From Ambrosia x helenae (taxonomy: Eukaryota; Streptophyta; Magnoliopsida; Asterales; Asteraceae): a stretch of DNA of 64,000 nt. The position numbers and the translations under genes were made by a program. Shown in pieces: positions 45,620 to 58,327 of this stretch (the stretch's first letter is position 1; every line of letters begins with the position of its first letter). The stretch lies in the NCBI GenBank assembly GCA_030844895.1, contig CM061227.1, positions 2,629,153-2,693,152 on the forward strand, in the 5' to 3' direction. Under the pieces are notes generated by a model, which was not told the origin of the DNA, searched no databases, and saw only the letters and a list, made by a program, of their open reading frames with translations.

Positions 45620-45795
45620 TCACTGGGTGCAAACGAGCCGAGCCGAGCTCGAGCCTTGCATTATCAAGCTAGGCTCGTGAAAATTTTCAGAAGCTCGAGC
45701 TCGATTCGAGCCTTGTATTTTGGGCTCGAGCTCGGCTCGATAGTATATTTAAGAACTCGAGCTCGGCACGAAAGCTCGATCAAAATGTACGTACA
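45620..45795. repeat. GAGCTCG-word repeat, truncated hAT-like MITE
   Basis: Starts GGGTGCAAACGAGCCGAGCC, resembling a hAT-like TIR, and continues as iterated GAGCTCGAG/CGAGCC words. No right end. Grouped with the word-built elements at 6350, 16305, 30129 and 44214. Confidence 0.5.
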
Positions 45796-45936
45796 TTAAA
45801 GTTCTACATTCTTTTAGGTTAGGTGTTAGTATTAGAGTTGTACATTGTTAATTTGTTTTAGGTTAGATATTAATATTAGAGTTATACATTAGTCTATTTC
45901 ATATGTAAAATTGATGTATCATATTAAATTTCTTAA

Positions 45937-45964
45937 CCCGGGACGCTCCCGGGGTATAATCTAG
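45937..45964 (+). mobile_element. Helitron 3' end (plus strand)
   Basis: Hairpin CCCGGGACGCTCCCGGG, then GTATAATCTAG|T. A perfect 7-bp stem, an 11-nt gap-to-end and CTAG before T make a textbook Helitron 3' terminus. The corresponding 5' end was not found in the 550 bp upstream. Confidence 0.6.
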
Positions 45965-46283
45965 TAGAAAAATAAAAGAAACTGCATGTGGTGTAAACGC
46001 GATTGCTTGCAATCGTGGGTCTTTAACCTTTTTTCAAGTAATTCCAATTTAGTCAATTGGAGCCCAGCGGGTATTGACCCACGGTTCTGAACCGAACGAC
46101 CCATATATCATTGCAAACCCACTGCTATCATGTACGTATGTTAAAGCTTGTAACGGCCTTAAAAGTTAAAACCAGGTGTTACTATTTGACCCATTGTTTA
46201 TATCTAATCGTTATACCCCACAAATGACGATAAGTTTGGAACAAATAAATAACAACCGTACCCAGTAAATCTCACAGATAGCA

Positions 46284-46350
46284 AGCTACTGTTAGGGTCT
46301 GGAGAGGGTGGGATGTAGGCAAACCTGCTTCCCAAGAGACCCCCAACTCC
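46284..46350 (-). repeat. Au-like SINE fragment
   Basis: TTAGGGTCTGGAGAGGGTGGG and GCTTCCCAAGAGACCCCC match the SINE at 6283 and 8226. Confidence 0.4.
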
Positions 46351-46681
46351 AAATCAAATAGAAGACGACACAACAACAAACTATATAGCAAGAAACTACT
46401 AGTACACAAGACAAACAAAGGAAGTTGAGGAAAGTAAATAATAAGTTCGGAACAAATGATACATAGAAATATTTAACCAATTCTACAATGCTATTTCCTC
46501 TTTTCTTTGGTTGTTCATAATAAATTTGACCAAAAAATACACATTATTAGCCATTCTACCGAGATTTCAGTTTGTGACAAGTTGCAATCACTGCTCAATT
46601 ATCTACAACATGGCGCGACTGTCGTGGTTGCTACAGTTTGCTGGGCGAGTTTCAGCGCCGAAAGAGTAAACTTTCCACAAG

Positions 46682-49600
46682 TCATTCTAGTTCCTTCAAG
46701 AAATCGACGTTATCAACAAAAACCTGAAAATTATAGACAAGAAAGTTATCCAAATGACTCAATTATTCAAAAACTAATGAGAATGGAAAAGTTTGTCAAG
46801 ATATGGGTCAAGTCAGACTGGGTTTACTCAAAATACTTAGTCCAATATTTGTGATTTTTTTCATAAATAATTAGTGGGTCAAATATATACGAAGGATTAT
46901 CAACGCCGTTTCTTTATATCAGTAGATACCGGGTCTCAATATCAAGTTTATATCAGTAGATACTGAGTCTCAATATCGAGTATAGGAGACAGTTTCAACC
47001 CATTCATGTAGAAATAGGTCGAAATCCCCCTGAAGCGTATTTCTAACGCATTTAATCAGCGATTTAGATCATTGTAATGATTTAGTGTGGTGGCCGGCGG
47101 GTTTAGAGTATGCATAAACTTCTAGGTTTGATATCTATTTTTTGAAACCCAAACTAATTAACCGAAGACTAATATTAGAAATGAAAGTCATTCTTTCGTT
47201 CCCATACCTATAAACCAAACACCAACTAGTAAAAGTCTCAGTTAGAGAATGGGTAAATGAATAATGTTACGCTATGTCGCTATCCTTAGATTTCAAATCG
47301 CTTTTGATTTCAAAATCTAAATCCAAACACCACCTAAATTCTACTACCGTCCCAAATTTATTACAACTTCTCTTTGAGATGGCAAAGATTAACTCAAAAC
47401 TATTTTTCTCTCCGCAAAACACACTAATTTTCACCAAGATTCCTCTAATATGCTAAGGAAGGTGATTCAGATATATAACTAAATCAAAGCTTTCATTTAA
47501 CTATGTATTTTTGGACACAGCAAGCATAATCTTAGGGCTTAAAAATGTTACAATATTAGATAAGGATTTGTTGCAGAAAATAGGTACTTATCCTAATTTA
47601 AAATCAATTTAAATTAACAATAAATAAGAGGTAGCAGTTTTGACCAATTTCCTTAGAAGTGAATCCATTTGGGTTGTGTTTTAACTCAAACCGGTCAAAT
47701 AAAGAAAAGCTAAAAGGGGAACAGGTCAAACGGGTTGAAAGTAGCCCAAAGTCCATTTTAAAAGCACAAAACGTCCCGAGTATATTATTCAAAAACTAAG
47801 ATTAGTACTGCACTGTTTTTGCACCACATTATCTATTTGTAAAATAAAATTTGAAAATGGATGAAAGGTGGTCGTGGGTCAACCAAACCTTGCTTGACCC
47901 GTTTCAATCCATAGTTGAAAAAAAGGAGAAACTCTTTCAACCTGAACCATATTGACCCGCACGTCATGCCAGCTCAATATATGTGCAAAATGCTGTCATA
48001 AACCAAGTACATGAGCTTACCGTTTTCCAACCATCAGGGTCCAAACATGCCGTAATTTTGGTGCTGATACCAGGTAGGGGACCAGGTTCTCTGGTAATCT
48101 TCCCACCAAAAAGTCTAACTGCTTCTGCAGTTTTATAAACATCATCTGTGCCTATTGCTATCTGTTATTAAGCAAAAGAAGAAGTTATTAAATTTGCCTG
48201 ACTAGGATGATATTCCATGACATAAATGCCAAAAAAAACATTATTGGTTGACCTGAGCATAAGCGTTTCCTTTGTCATATTCTGTGACGCCATAATTGTA
48301 AGTCAACTCGAGTACAGCATTTTTATCTTCTGGTCCATAACCCATCATTGCAATGGTGTACTGCCGAATCAACCAATTGCTTTGTTTAAATTAATATAAC
48401 AAATAATATAGGCTTATGTAAAATATGGAAAATTCAAGATCCCAAATATTAAATAAAATAATAAAAACCCTTGATTTAATATAAAAAGAAGATTACAACA
48501 TCTGCAAATGGGAACCTGTAAGTCTGTAACCACATCAAAAATCTAGACAATAATCCCGACGAGTTACAAAGGGTTCATGTAAAAAAACTTGTCAATTATT
48601 CTTTTACTATGGGCCAAAGTCAAGCTGAGTTGACCCAGAAAACAATTTTTGTCCATATTTTAAATTTCTTAGTAAATAAATAATGCATTAAATATGACTA
48701 CAAACAATATTATTAGTTATTACAATATCAGGATATTTTAATAGCGTGATTTAGCAGGTTGTGTGTAGTAAACGGTAACATTTCTAAAGGCATCGGACCC
48801 CTTTGGCCCATTCCTTTTTAGCTAATTCTTTTTAATCTAACCCGTTACTGAAAATAACCCAAATCTGCCTATCATAAGTAAATGGGTTAAAATTGTTGCC
48901 TCTAGTCAGAACGGATACAAATTTACAAAAATTTGAAGATAAACTTTTCTAGAAGTGTAAGTGATTGTGCTAAACCCAACTTCCTAACAGTGGCCAATTC
49001 AAATATATATGTATGCCTAAAACACTGATAAGAACCCCATATTGTTACTACTTACTACTGTTATTAATACAACAACAACCAGGAAACGTGATAACTTGAA
49101 GAGCAAGTTAACTTGGGGAGCAAGGTGCGTTTATTTTATCTATAAATAAAATATTGGATTGTAATCAATATCATAATTGAGCTGAATATTAAGAATTGAT
49201 ATGGTATTTACCAATTGTTGGGAGAGTTGATTGACCTCTTGAACCTCAATTAATTAATCGTAAAAACTTTTTATTTCAGTTTAACTTTATCACAAGATCA
49301 TTGCCAGGTCATATCAAACACATGCCTAAACTATAGCCTAACAGGCAAATACTAAGCAATGTGCCAAGCATTGAAAAGATTAGGCATATTTTTAAGCATA
49401 TGTATAAATACTCTTATCAACTTACCTTGTATTCAGGGTTATCTCTTCGGCGAAGGAGCTCCATTCCAAAAGCCTAAAGTACATATGGGATTAAAAATTT
49501 AAGTTAGCCTAATTGCATGAATAAAATAGATAGAAATACAGAATGTGATAATAAGAACATTTTTATTTAAAAGATATATACACACCTTTTCATGAAAAGC

Positions 49601-52600
49601 TATAGAACGATCAAGATCTCCAACACGAAGCATTACTTGACAAAGGGGTTCAGGAGTGGGACCCCTTTCTATAAGCTCAAATTTATAACCATCGGGATCT
49701 TCAATAAATGCAATAATAGATTTTCCACCTTTGACAGGACCCGGTTCCCGGGTTACAGTGCCACCCTTGGCCTTTATGAGATCAACAGTCTTAGCAACCT
49801 GCAGAAATCCAACAACTTATTGAATCCCAGGGTATCATATATAGGCAGTAGACAGAGGACAGAGGTAGCAATTTCGAGTCATTTACTCATCAATGGTCAA
49901 TTCAGGTCATGTTTTACCTCTTAGCGGGTAATAAATTAGCTTAAAAGAACCAATGTGTATCGATGCATAAACCTCCTAAATAATAATCTGATTATTACGA
50001 AATATATTTTTTTACATAATCAGATTTGACACACAAATTATCTTATAAAAATGTATTTTATAAAATTGAATTTGTACAATAAATGTTTCTGGAATCTGGT
50101 CAACCGAACTCATTTCAAGCGGCCCAAGAACAGACCCATTTCAACAGTTGCCCCTCTGCCCATTTTGACACTTCTATATCTAGGATTAATAACTCATCTG
50201 ATGGAGAAGAAACCAGGTTTATGCCCTATTATATCAACTACAAGAAATGTACACTTTTTTTTTAAATAAAACATAAAAGAAAGGTAGTGCTCTTAGATAT
50301 GACTACGACCAAGATAGGAAAACATAAACTTCACCACTGAAATATACTGGAATCACTGATACAAGTGGAAATAGCACATAAAACTTTGAACACTATAACT
50401 GATATTATCTGCTTGAATTAGTTAAGTCAGGTGGTAATTTTGCATCATGCAGGAGACTCAATCAAGAGTATGGTGGTTCATATTTCATAATGTATATTAA
50501 TACAGATGTAAGAACCTAGAGAACTCAATAATACAAGTTTCACTCACATCATCAACCGCAATGCCAAAATGACCGAATGCAGTTCCAATGTCATATTTGT
50601 CAACTCCATAATCTGGAAGCACAAGTGCATATTAATCATAAACAAAAAAAATAAATAACTAAAAAATAAATAAATAAAAAATCTATATGTATTTATACAG
50701 CCTTATAAACTAACCAATGTGCCTCATATAAGGATGCTACCATTCAAATTTAACACTCCATTCCTCTCTTTTTTTAGGAGAGACTATGTGATTAAAAAGA
50801 AAGAGAATATGTAGCAAATCACATGTTTTTGTGTTCATAAGTGCTGATATTTGGTGTCAAAATTTATGATAGTCATTGATTTTGATTTTTGTGCATTACA
50901 AACAATAGTTTAAAGATGGTTTACTATATGTGAGTTCAATCACAAAGTGAGAATCTTCTGGTCCATATCCAAGAAATGCATTTGTGTATCTCTCCTCAGG
51001 TATGTCTCTTTTTCTCAAAAGTTTCATCCCAAGGCACTCTGTATAAAACCTGCACACATAATCAACCGATATTCATATATAAACAAAAAAGTTTGAGAAT
51101 TATAACCTTAAACATTAGCATGTTCTCTAATTTAGAATGTTACTTTATTGTTCTATCCAAGTCACCAACGCGGTATACAACATGAAGCATTCTTCTTTTG
51201 TCCTTTTTAACCCATTCCAAGGCATTTTCCTGTGTGGTTGTTGTGCTTCCTTGGGCCATGCATACAATTGTTTTAGATGATTTGCGGCTTCCTTCTTGTC
51301 TATTCAGACCAAAACAATGCGATTGTGGTCCAACTAAACAAACATACAAAATCACAAAGGAGATTATTAATAAAGTATATCGTATGAACAACTAAACATG
51401 AAAGAGAAGTTTATATACAACTAGATATGAAAGAATTGCATGCGGTCATGTAACTTATTGCCATGGTCTAAGGCATAAAAGAAAAGCCTTATGTATATCT
51501 ATTTGCCAGCATAAGAAATACCAGTAGATTGTGATCTCTAGTATTTTTTTTGGGGAGTCACCACTGGTTCAGGGCTTTAAATAAAGATCAGTTAACCTTG
51601 CAGCCCTGGCTTTTCCAAATTTTATACATACATAATCAGCATATTGTCATACCAATACCATATTATATCAGAATATATACATACACATTTAACTCTCGGC
51701 TGCACCTGTTAAACTTCATAGGTTTTTGTTGGATCAGTGTATTTAATTCTTGTATCTCTCAATTTCTGTGTCAATTTAATATATCGTTTTCAAATTCATA
51801 TGTGGCTTGTTTTAGGCTAGTAAAAGGCTCTTTTTTGGGTCAATTCTCAAATTCAAGTTTATTTAGGATCAAATTCTAGAAATAACCAGAGGATGGTGAA
51901 ACAAGCTAATCAAACCTAAAATTCAATATCAAGCAATATATGCCCGAAGCCGGCCCAAACACATTTGCACCATCTTTGGCAAATTCCACATTGTCCCGTC
52001 CACGTGATACTAAGAGAGATGTTGGGTCATAAGAAATGTGCGACCCTAAATGCCACCAACACCTTGGGTGCATTGACCGTGAATGTAAGCAAAACTCTAT
52101 GGTTAGACGTTCTTGGGTGGGAATCCTAGATCGGTGACCTTGCAGGAATTCACACTCAATAGTCGCTAACCAAAAACAATTTAATGACCTCCTCATAGGA
52201 AAAAGGTATCAGAGTTTGTTCGTCTCTTGTCCTATTTACAAAGGTGAGACAAACCTTATCGAGAACAATGAGTCCAAGGGCATGCCTGTATCCCGCCACA
52301 CAAGAGCTAATTTGACAGTTAAGCGTGTTTTTGCATCTTAATAAGTTTCCACTAAGAGTAACCAAAAACAAAAACAATACACACAATATTGTTACAACAT
52401 TCCTACATGTTCCTAATAACAAATCTAACAAAAACACCTAAAATTGCATAAATGCCCTAAACTCATTCATTATTAAGCAGACATAAAACCTAACTTAGCA
52501 GATTAATGTTTGGGTTTGTGGAGGTTTGGAGGCTTGGGCCTTGGTTACTCAAAGACACGTTATTGGGTTAATAAAGATTGAAGACATGGGAGGTTTTCGA

Positions 52601-53502
52601 CCGGCCTTGATATCTCTTTATTAGGGCCCATTATTGTTTTACTGTTGACTAAGTTTTATAATCCTCATTAGTCTCTATTTTAACACACACATTGTACTTG
52701 TAATCGTAGTTGTCAAAAGCCATTGCCTCTTGCGCCTAGGCCCATTTTTTAGGCGAGGCAATGCATTTGTGCTTTGAGTCGAGGAAATTGCGCTTTAACT
52801 ATATAGGTGATGGTTTAGGCGCAGATTTCAGCTAGATTCCCAAATTCTGGAGAGTTTCCAGCCAAATTCGTTAAATTATGGCTAGATTCTAACCAGATTT
52901 CTACTTTTATCTAAGGAAAACTACTTTACTTCTTTACCCTAATACATCAATATTTTAAAACTTTTGATACTAAGTAGATGAAAAATAGTATTATTTTAAT
53001 ATATTTTTACTTTATTTTCTTTGTTCGCTTTTTTATCTCAGGCCCTCGCTTTTTTGCGCCTCGGGCCTATGCGCGTTGAGTGCGCCTAGCGCCTTTGATA
53101 ACTATGTTTGTAATTTCACATCACTAGGGCAGAAAGTCAGAGCAATGATACTACATCCTGTTTGCAGCCCATGAACGTAGGTAAGCTTAGACATAAACCA
53201 AACCACGTAAATCCTCATGTTCTTTACTTTTCCGCAGATTATTTGTGTGTGTTTGCAACCTTATCGATCCTAACAATTAGATTCATATACCAAAACAAAC
53301 AAATGTTGAGCAATAAACACAATATTGTCACAACATTCCTACATGTTCCTAACAACAATTCTAACTTACAAACCAAAAAGCACTTAAATTACATAAATGC
53401 CCTAAATTAGCAAAATAAAACAATATAACAAACAAACAAACAACCCTATCTATCATTATATCCACATAAAACTCAAATAAACAACATAAACACAACAAAA
53501 CC

Positions 53503-53558
<56 letters not shown>

Positions 53559-53698
53559 TCCATACCACTGGAAGCAAAACGAATGGAACTGAACGGTGAA
53601 GAGGAATTTGAAATAGGAATTCGACCACCAAAGCGAGTAGTGCTGAACGGTGAGAGCGAGGGACGAATTGCTGACGCCATTGGTAATATCTGCACCAT
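46682..53698 (-). CDS. GLYI: lactoylglutathione lyase (glyoxalase I), plastid two-domain form
   Basis: Nine exons on the minus strand give 354 aa: 53698-53566, 51333-51144, 51049-50925, 50612-50548, 49798-49586, 49473-49426, 48360-48253, 48161-48021 and 46723-46682 (TGA). All phases agree. The enzyme turns the methylglyoxal-glutathione hemithioacetal into S-lactoylglutathione, the first step of methylglyoxal detoxification. Residues 1 to about 75 are Ser/Arg-rich and lack acidic residues early on, like a plastid transit peptide (MVQILPMASAIRPS). Two glyoxalase domains follow, about 90-215 and 220-345. The first keeps all four metal ligands (H95, E146, H164, E212). In the second they read Q, E, Q, V, so only the N-terminal half looks catalytically complete. 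The C-terminus FLKELE is typical. A (TAA)n tract begins 8 bp past the exon 1 donor, and intron 1 holds a 403-bp MITE. Flanks show no TE disruption of coding sequence. Confidence 0.96.
52705..53107. mobile_element. GCGCC-rich MITE in GLYI intron 1
   Basis: 403 bp, ends GTAGTTGTCAAAAGCC / GGCGCCTTTGATAACTATG, flanked by the imperfect direct repeat ACTTGTAAT / GTTTGTAAT. A partial copy lies at 41963. Confidence 0.65.
53503..53558. repeat. (TAA)n microsatellite in GLYI intron 1
   Basis: About 18 TAA units. On the coding strand the (ATT)n begins at intron position +8, right behind the exon 1 donor. Confidence 0.95.
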
Positions 53699-53934
53699 AT
53701 TTGTTAATTAATATTACACATATATATATACACACACTGCTCGTCAAGTGTGTGTGTGTGAGAGAGAGAGAGAGAATAAGAAAAAGATTGGTGTGTGTTT
53801 GTTTGTGTTGAAAGGGAAGGATTGATTCCGTTAAAAGGTGACGTATGAAAGGACGGGATGAACGAGGTGTTATCGCTTTTAGCCCTCTGTTTGGATACAG
53901 GTTCAATTCATCTCGCTCAGGGCTATACATGAGC

Positions 53935-54092
53935 ATAGTCCGGCCGACGTGGGATTCGAACCGGGCACTCCAGGGTAGGAAACAGGCTAAGCCTGAAAAC
54001 CTCCTACCTCACCTGCAGCAAGTGAGAATTGAACCTGGCTCTCCAAGGAGAAACCAAGTCCTTTCCACCACTAGACCACAGAGTCATCGGCA
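53935..54092 (-). repeat. tRNA-derived SINE
   Basis: On the minus strand: A box TGGTCTAGTGG (about 54078-54068), B box GGTTCAATTCT (about 54033-54023), and a second B-box-like GGTTCGAATCCC (about 53963-53952). Spacing of the first two boxes fits a pol III promoter. It lies 240-390 bp upstream of the GLYI start. Confidence 0.6.
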
Positions 54093-54150
54093 GTTTAATA
54101 CTATTCCTAGCCAGGATAAGATCCTCTTCTAATTTCTTAACGCTTTGAGA

Positions 54151-54312
54151 GCATGTTTGGCTTTTTTTTTTTTTTTCGTTACGACTTCTAACTTTTTCAA
54201 AAAGTCATAAGTTAAAAAAAAGGTTTGGATGATAGTTTGAAAATAAATTTTTAGGCTTTGAATAAGGTGAAAAAGAGATAAGTCATAAGTTATGAAGAAG
54301 TAAATACCTCTC
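54151..54312. mobile_element. left part of a Tourist-like MITE
   Basis: GAGCATGTTTGGC followed by AAAGTCATAAGTTA/AGTTATGAAG words, as in the complete element at 7247-7683. The right TIR is absent; the sequence runs into the LTR region. Confidence 0.5.
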
Positions 54313-54339
54313 CGAGTAGACAAGAATAAACGCTCCGAT

Positions 54340-54781
54340 TGTAAACAACCTCCTTAAGTGATATCCGGATGCCTGCAAAACAAAGCACCGTTAGGACTCG
54401 TCACAGGAAAGGGGGGTTTCCTGTGACCACCCTCCGGCGTGAGAATAAGTATAGGTTTCTGAGGTGAAAGTAAAGCAATAGCTTTTTGTGAGTGAATGAA
54501 TATTGACGTACCCTTTACCTGTATTTATAACCTTTCTCGTAACCGCCTTATTGAGCCTATCTCCAGGAACTAAGTCCACGGTTCTCATGGAGATAGGCCT
54601 TATCTCTTCTATTGAACCCTTCATCCCCTATTGTTCGGGGAAGAGGTTGGAGCTTATCAATAGCCCGGGAGATGACCACCTTGGCCCATTCGGCGTTATT
54701 CTGCCGTTGGACTAGCCTTAAGACAATGTGGGCCTTTAGTTGGAGTTGGGCCGATCCATCTGGAATGGGCCTACCTCGTCA
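54340..54781 (-). mobile_element. 3' LTR of the Tat-lineage retrotransposon
   Basis: On the minus strand the LTR starts TGACGAGG at 54781, immediately after the polypurine tract CTTGGGGGGACA (54793-54782). It contains a TATA box TATAAATA (54529-54522) and runs on to an uncertain end near 54340. The 5' LTR lies outside the window, so neither the exact end nor the TSD could be confirmed. Confidence 0.6.
54522..54529 (-). promoter_or_regulatory. LTR TATA box
   Basis: TATAAATA on the minus strand, about 250 bp into the LTR, positioned to drive transcription of the element. Confidence 0.5.
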
Positions 54782-54793
54782 TGTCCCCCCAAG
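54782..54793 (-). other. polypurine tract
   Basis: CTTGGGGGGACA directly before the TG of the 3' LTR on the element's coding strand; primer site for plus-strand synthesis in LTR elements. Confidence 0.6.
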
Positions 54794-55035
54794 TCTAGTG
54801 ATAAGCAGGTTTGGTTATGACTAGGCTTTAATCATAAGCTGTATTTGTTTTGAAATAATGACGTGTATGCCAAATAAAAATCTTCATAGAATGTAGCGCC
54901 GCATGGTTAAGGCACGTGATATGACGTCACCCTGAGCTGTCACCTCAGCCGTTTCAACAGTCTGAGAAACTCAAGGGATGTGACTGTTGGCGGGTGGTTT
55001 TCAAAAAATTTTGAAAACGTGTACTAACTACCACC

Positions 55036-55043
55036 TATAAATT
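55036..55043 (+). promoter_or_regulatory. TATA box of antisense gene 1
   Basis: TATAAATT 58 bp upstream of the ATG at 55101, on the strand opposite to gag-pol. Confidence 0.6.
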
Positions 55044-55100
55044 AGCTGGTTGCCATTGGGAACTTATTCCACAGTATAGAACCTCTCATTTTCACCTACA

Positions 55101-57940
55101 ATGGCTCCCAAAACCAGCACATCACGAACCACCATGAGTGTTGCCCAGATTCATACCAGTTGGTCGGTAACGGCACTACAGTCTTTCTTGTCCGAATGGC
55201 GTATACTGCCGGAGTGGAATCCTGTTTGTCCAAGTCCTACTGATGTTGCTTTTCCCTTGAAACCTGGGAAAATTACTTTGTACGCCGAATTCTTCAAGTT
55301 CTGTCATTTCCGGTTACCGGTGACACAATTTCTTGTGGAATTGTTGTCATATTACAAGGTGAATATTTCTCAACTCCATCCGTTAGGTTTAATCAAGGTG
55401 AAACATTTTGAATTCTGTGCCCGGGGACTGGGAATGTCCCCCCAGTTGGATGTATTTCGAGTCTTTTATATTCTCGTTTACAAAGGGGAGTACTTTACCT
55501 TTGATCGTCGTCCTGGTGCACCTCCTTGTATCGAAAACTTCCCCCCTAATGTGCAAGACAAAAACTGGAAAAAGAAATTTTTCTTTATCGATGAGGCCGT
55601 TTTGCCTGTTGTTGCACCGGTGCAGACGCCCGAGGGGAAGACAAGGTTTGCCGATGAGAGCCCTGCTCCTGCCGTATTTGAGAAGCTTCCGCTGTACACG
55701 GCGCTAGTAAATCATCCCACCCCGTGCACACACATTCCGGAACGAGCCCTTGTGGCTGTTGGCATGAGCCGGATCTGGGTTGACGATACCATATACCCCG
55801 AGTACCGGAGAAAAGACCAAGGTAAGTTCGTTCCATAATTCTAATATGTTTGCAAAGGATGTGAATTTAAATTGTTATATTTGGTCGCAGATGAGTGGCA
55901 TTACTTTGATGCCATAGACCCGCAGGCCATCCCCCATCTCGAGGAGCACGACCGCTTATTGGGAGACGACGAGGCAGACGTGCTGAGTCAAACGGTGAAG
56001 TATTTTGTGATTCCTGCTCGCCCTTTACAGAGTCCGAGTAATCAGCCGGATACCGCTGCTCTTGTGAACTCCGAGACACCCGTGTCTCCTCCGCTCAACC
56101 CGGATCCTCTCAACGTTGCTGAGCCTGTTGCTACGACCAGTGAGAAGAAAAAGAAACTCCGAAAAAGGAAAGCCACCATGCCGGATGTGTCATCTTTCAT
56201 GGCCAAGCGTCGTGAGCTGTTGGCCAGCAAAGAAGAAAGGCTTGGTGAGTGTTTTTGCCTTGCCGGGTCTGTGCTAGGCTTTTGATTGTTTCCGTGCTAA
56301 TATAACGATCCGTTTTCATGCTGCCAGGGGCTCCTTCTCCGGGTGACACCACGTCTGTACAACAAGCTGGAGCGGCCAATCCTGCTACGGAAACCGTATC
56401 CGAGCAAGTTGTCAATGACCCGATGGTCACTTTGCCAACCGTTCCTCATCCCGCTGCTGAGTTTTCCACGGCTGTTACCACGTCTCCTGTTGCGGCTCCG
56501 CGTCTGGAGATCGTAGAAGAACCTAACAACACCATATCAGTTGGTGTAACCTTTTCCTCGACCATCATAACTTCTGCTGCCTTAGCGGCCGGGCCTTCCA
56601 GTGCTCCATTAGTGGATGCTTCTTCAAGTACTATTTTGACTTCCAGCAGCACCACCGTACCTTCAACTGTTCTAACCGGGTTGTATGCTGGTGGTTCTAG
56701 TAGCAAGGCATTTAGGGATATGTCCCAGGTGAGCTTTACTGAGTTGTTACACGATGTTCAGCATCATCCCATTGCATTCCCTGGGGGTGTAAGGTCCGGA
56801 CAGACACCGTTTAATGTGGACCCTGCGGAGTCAGAGAAGATGATCTCTCATGCTTATGTTCCAGGTATTCATTGGAATCCTTCTCTGCCAGATACAAAAT
56901 ATACTCCCAAGTGGAAAATAGCTCAATCTACCCGACTGATCGGTCCGGATATTATAAGGCACTGGGCTGACCATGCCTTCCCCCCAGCTGAGCGGCACTA
57001 CCTCCAGGGTCTGGACAACGCCCAACTGGCTGAAAATGCCCTAGGATCCGGGGTGAGTTCACTTGCTTCTATGTACGAGGTGTTACGCCGCTGGCGTTCG
57101 GATGTTGGGGATTTATATGACATGCATGTGTCTCACGGCAAGTTATCCGTGGAGGCTGAAGGAGTGTTACAATCCTTAACCGAATGCCGGAAGGAGCTTG
57201 CCGAGATGTCGTCAATCCGTGACAAGTATGAGCAAGATAAGACTCGTTTGATCAACACCCACAATGATGAGAAGCTGGAAATTCTTCGTTCCCATGATAA
57301 TCAGACCCGCTTGCTAACGTCATTAGAAAACCGGGTGAAACAACTGGAAAGAGAGTTGCAACTGGAGAAAGATGCTGCTTCCAAAGCCAAGGCAGATCAA
57401 GAGAGATATCAACAGTTATCTGCCGAGATTGAGGGCTATGAATCTCGTGCTCGGAGAGCTGAGGAAGATAGGGATGCCATGTTAGAGCAACTGAACATCC
57501 AAAAAGCTGAAGCCGAGACTGCGACCAAAAATGCTGCAAGCTTTTCTGAACAGTTGACGGCTGCTCTTGCCCGGGTCGGTGTGCTGGAGATGGACCGGGA
57601 TTGGTTGATATCAAAAGGATTCCAGGCTTCGTGGGGCCACATCAGGGGAGGCGGTCAGTATCAGCAGAGACTTAACGACTTTTATCGAACTGCTGTGGAG
57701 TCCGGGTACCAGGATGGCCTCGTGCATGGCCACCGTCACGGGATGCTGGGGCGCAAACTCCCTGAAGCTACTGACCATGAGAAAGAAGTTGAGCAACGAA
57801 CCTCTAAGGCCTTGGAGGCCTTAAGTAGTGACTCCCTAGAAGAGCTCGCCCAGTTGCAGTCCCAAACAGGTGATGAAGGCATGTCCAATGTCCGGGCCAT
57901 TCTTGAGCCCGTTATTGCCAGTTCTTCTGATGACGAATGA
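55101..57940 (+). CDS. antisense additional gene of the Tat element (gypsy-type transposon domain)
   Basis: Three exons, 55101-55821, 55891-56244 and 56328-57940, join in phase through short GT-AG introns (69 and 83 bp) to 895 aa. It lies between the 3' LTR and pol and runs opposite to them. Residues about 10-200 (W-containing LPEWNPVCP, LKPGKITLYAEFFKFCHFRLP, VFRVFYILVYKGEYFTF) match the plant family usually annotated as 'putative gypsy type transposon' (Transposase_28), which has no proven enzymatic activity. A Lys-rich stretch KKKKLRKRKA near 325 could be a nuclear signal. A Ser/Thr/Pro/Ala-rich middle is followed by a coiled coil at about 640-790 and a conserved GFQASWGHIRGGG tail. No catalytic motif is seen. 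The intact frame and splice sites suggest the gene is recent or selected. Role unknown. Confidence 0.85.
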
Positions 57941-58278
57941 TTGTCTTTGTGTTATTTGACTTCTAGTTCTTGTATGTTGACACGCCCGGAGGGCTTTATG
58001 TAATCCCGGAATTTTGATGCCTTGTATGATTTTTATAAAACATTATGTTTTGTTAATCATTTATTTAATGTTTGTTTTTCACCTTTGATTATGCCAAATG
58101 CCACTTGTCGAGCAATATCTCGAAGCGTCGTGTCGTCATTAATGTTAGTAATGATGTTGCTCACGTCATTCTTTCAACTGGACCGTCCCATCCACGTGTC
58201 AGGCGGCTCTTGCCAGTGTAATAATTACAGAGTTCTTTTAAACTCCCAAGGACGATTTTAACCGTCACAATCATACAT

Positions 58279-58286
58279 TATATAAG
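58279..58286 (+). promoter_or_regulatory. TATA box of antisense gene 2
   Basis: TATATAAG 42 bp upstream of the ATG at 58328. Confidence 0.6.
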
Positions 58287-58327
58287 CAGGGTGTCCTATC
58301 ATGTACAAGTAATCAACTCGTTTAATC

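Noticed and set aside
32934..45964. One giant Helitron from the 5' end at 32934 to the 3' end at 45964
   Set aside because: It would span several unrelated genes and elements; far more likely two separate truncated copies.
53502..53698. Poly-Ile and poly-Tyr ORFs over the (TAA)n tract
   Set aside because: Microsatellite inside GLYI intron 1; exon 1 ends at 53566.
54023..54078. tRNA gene suspected on the minus strand
   Set aside because: A and B boxes are present, but acceptor stem pairing is absent; SINE.
55408..57796. Other-frame ORFs over antisense gene 1
   Set aside because: Shadows of the 895-aa spliced frame.
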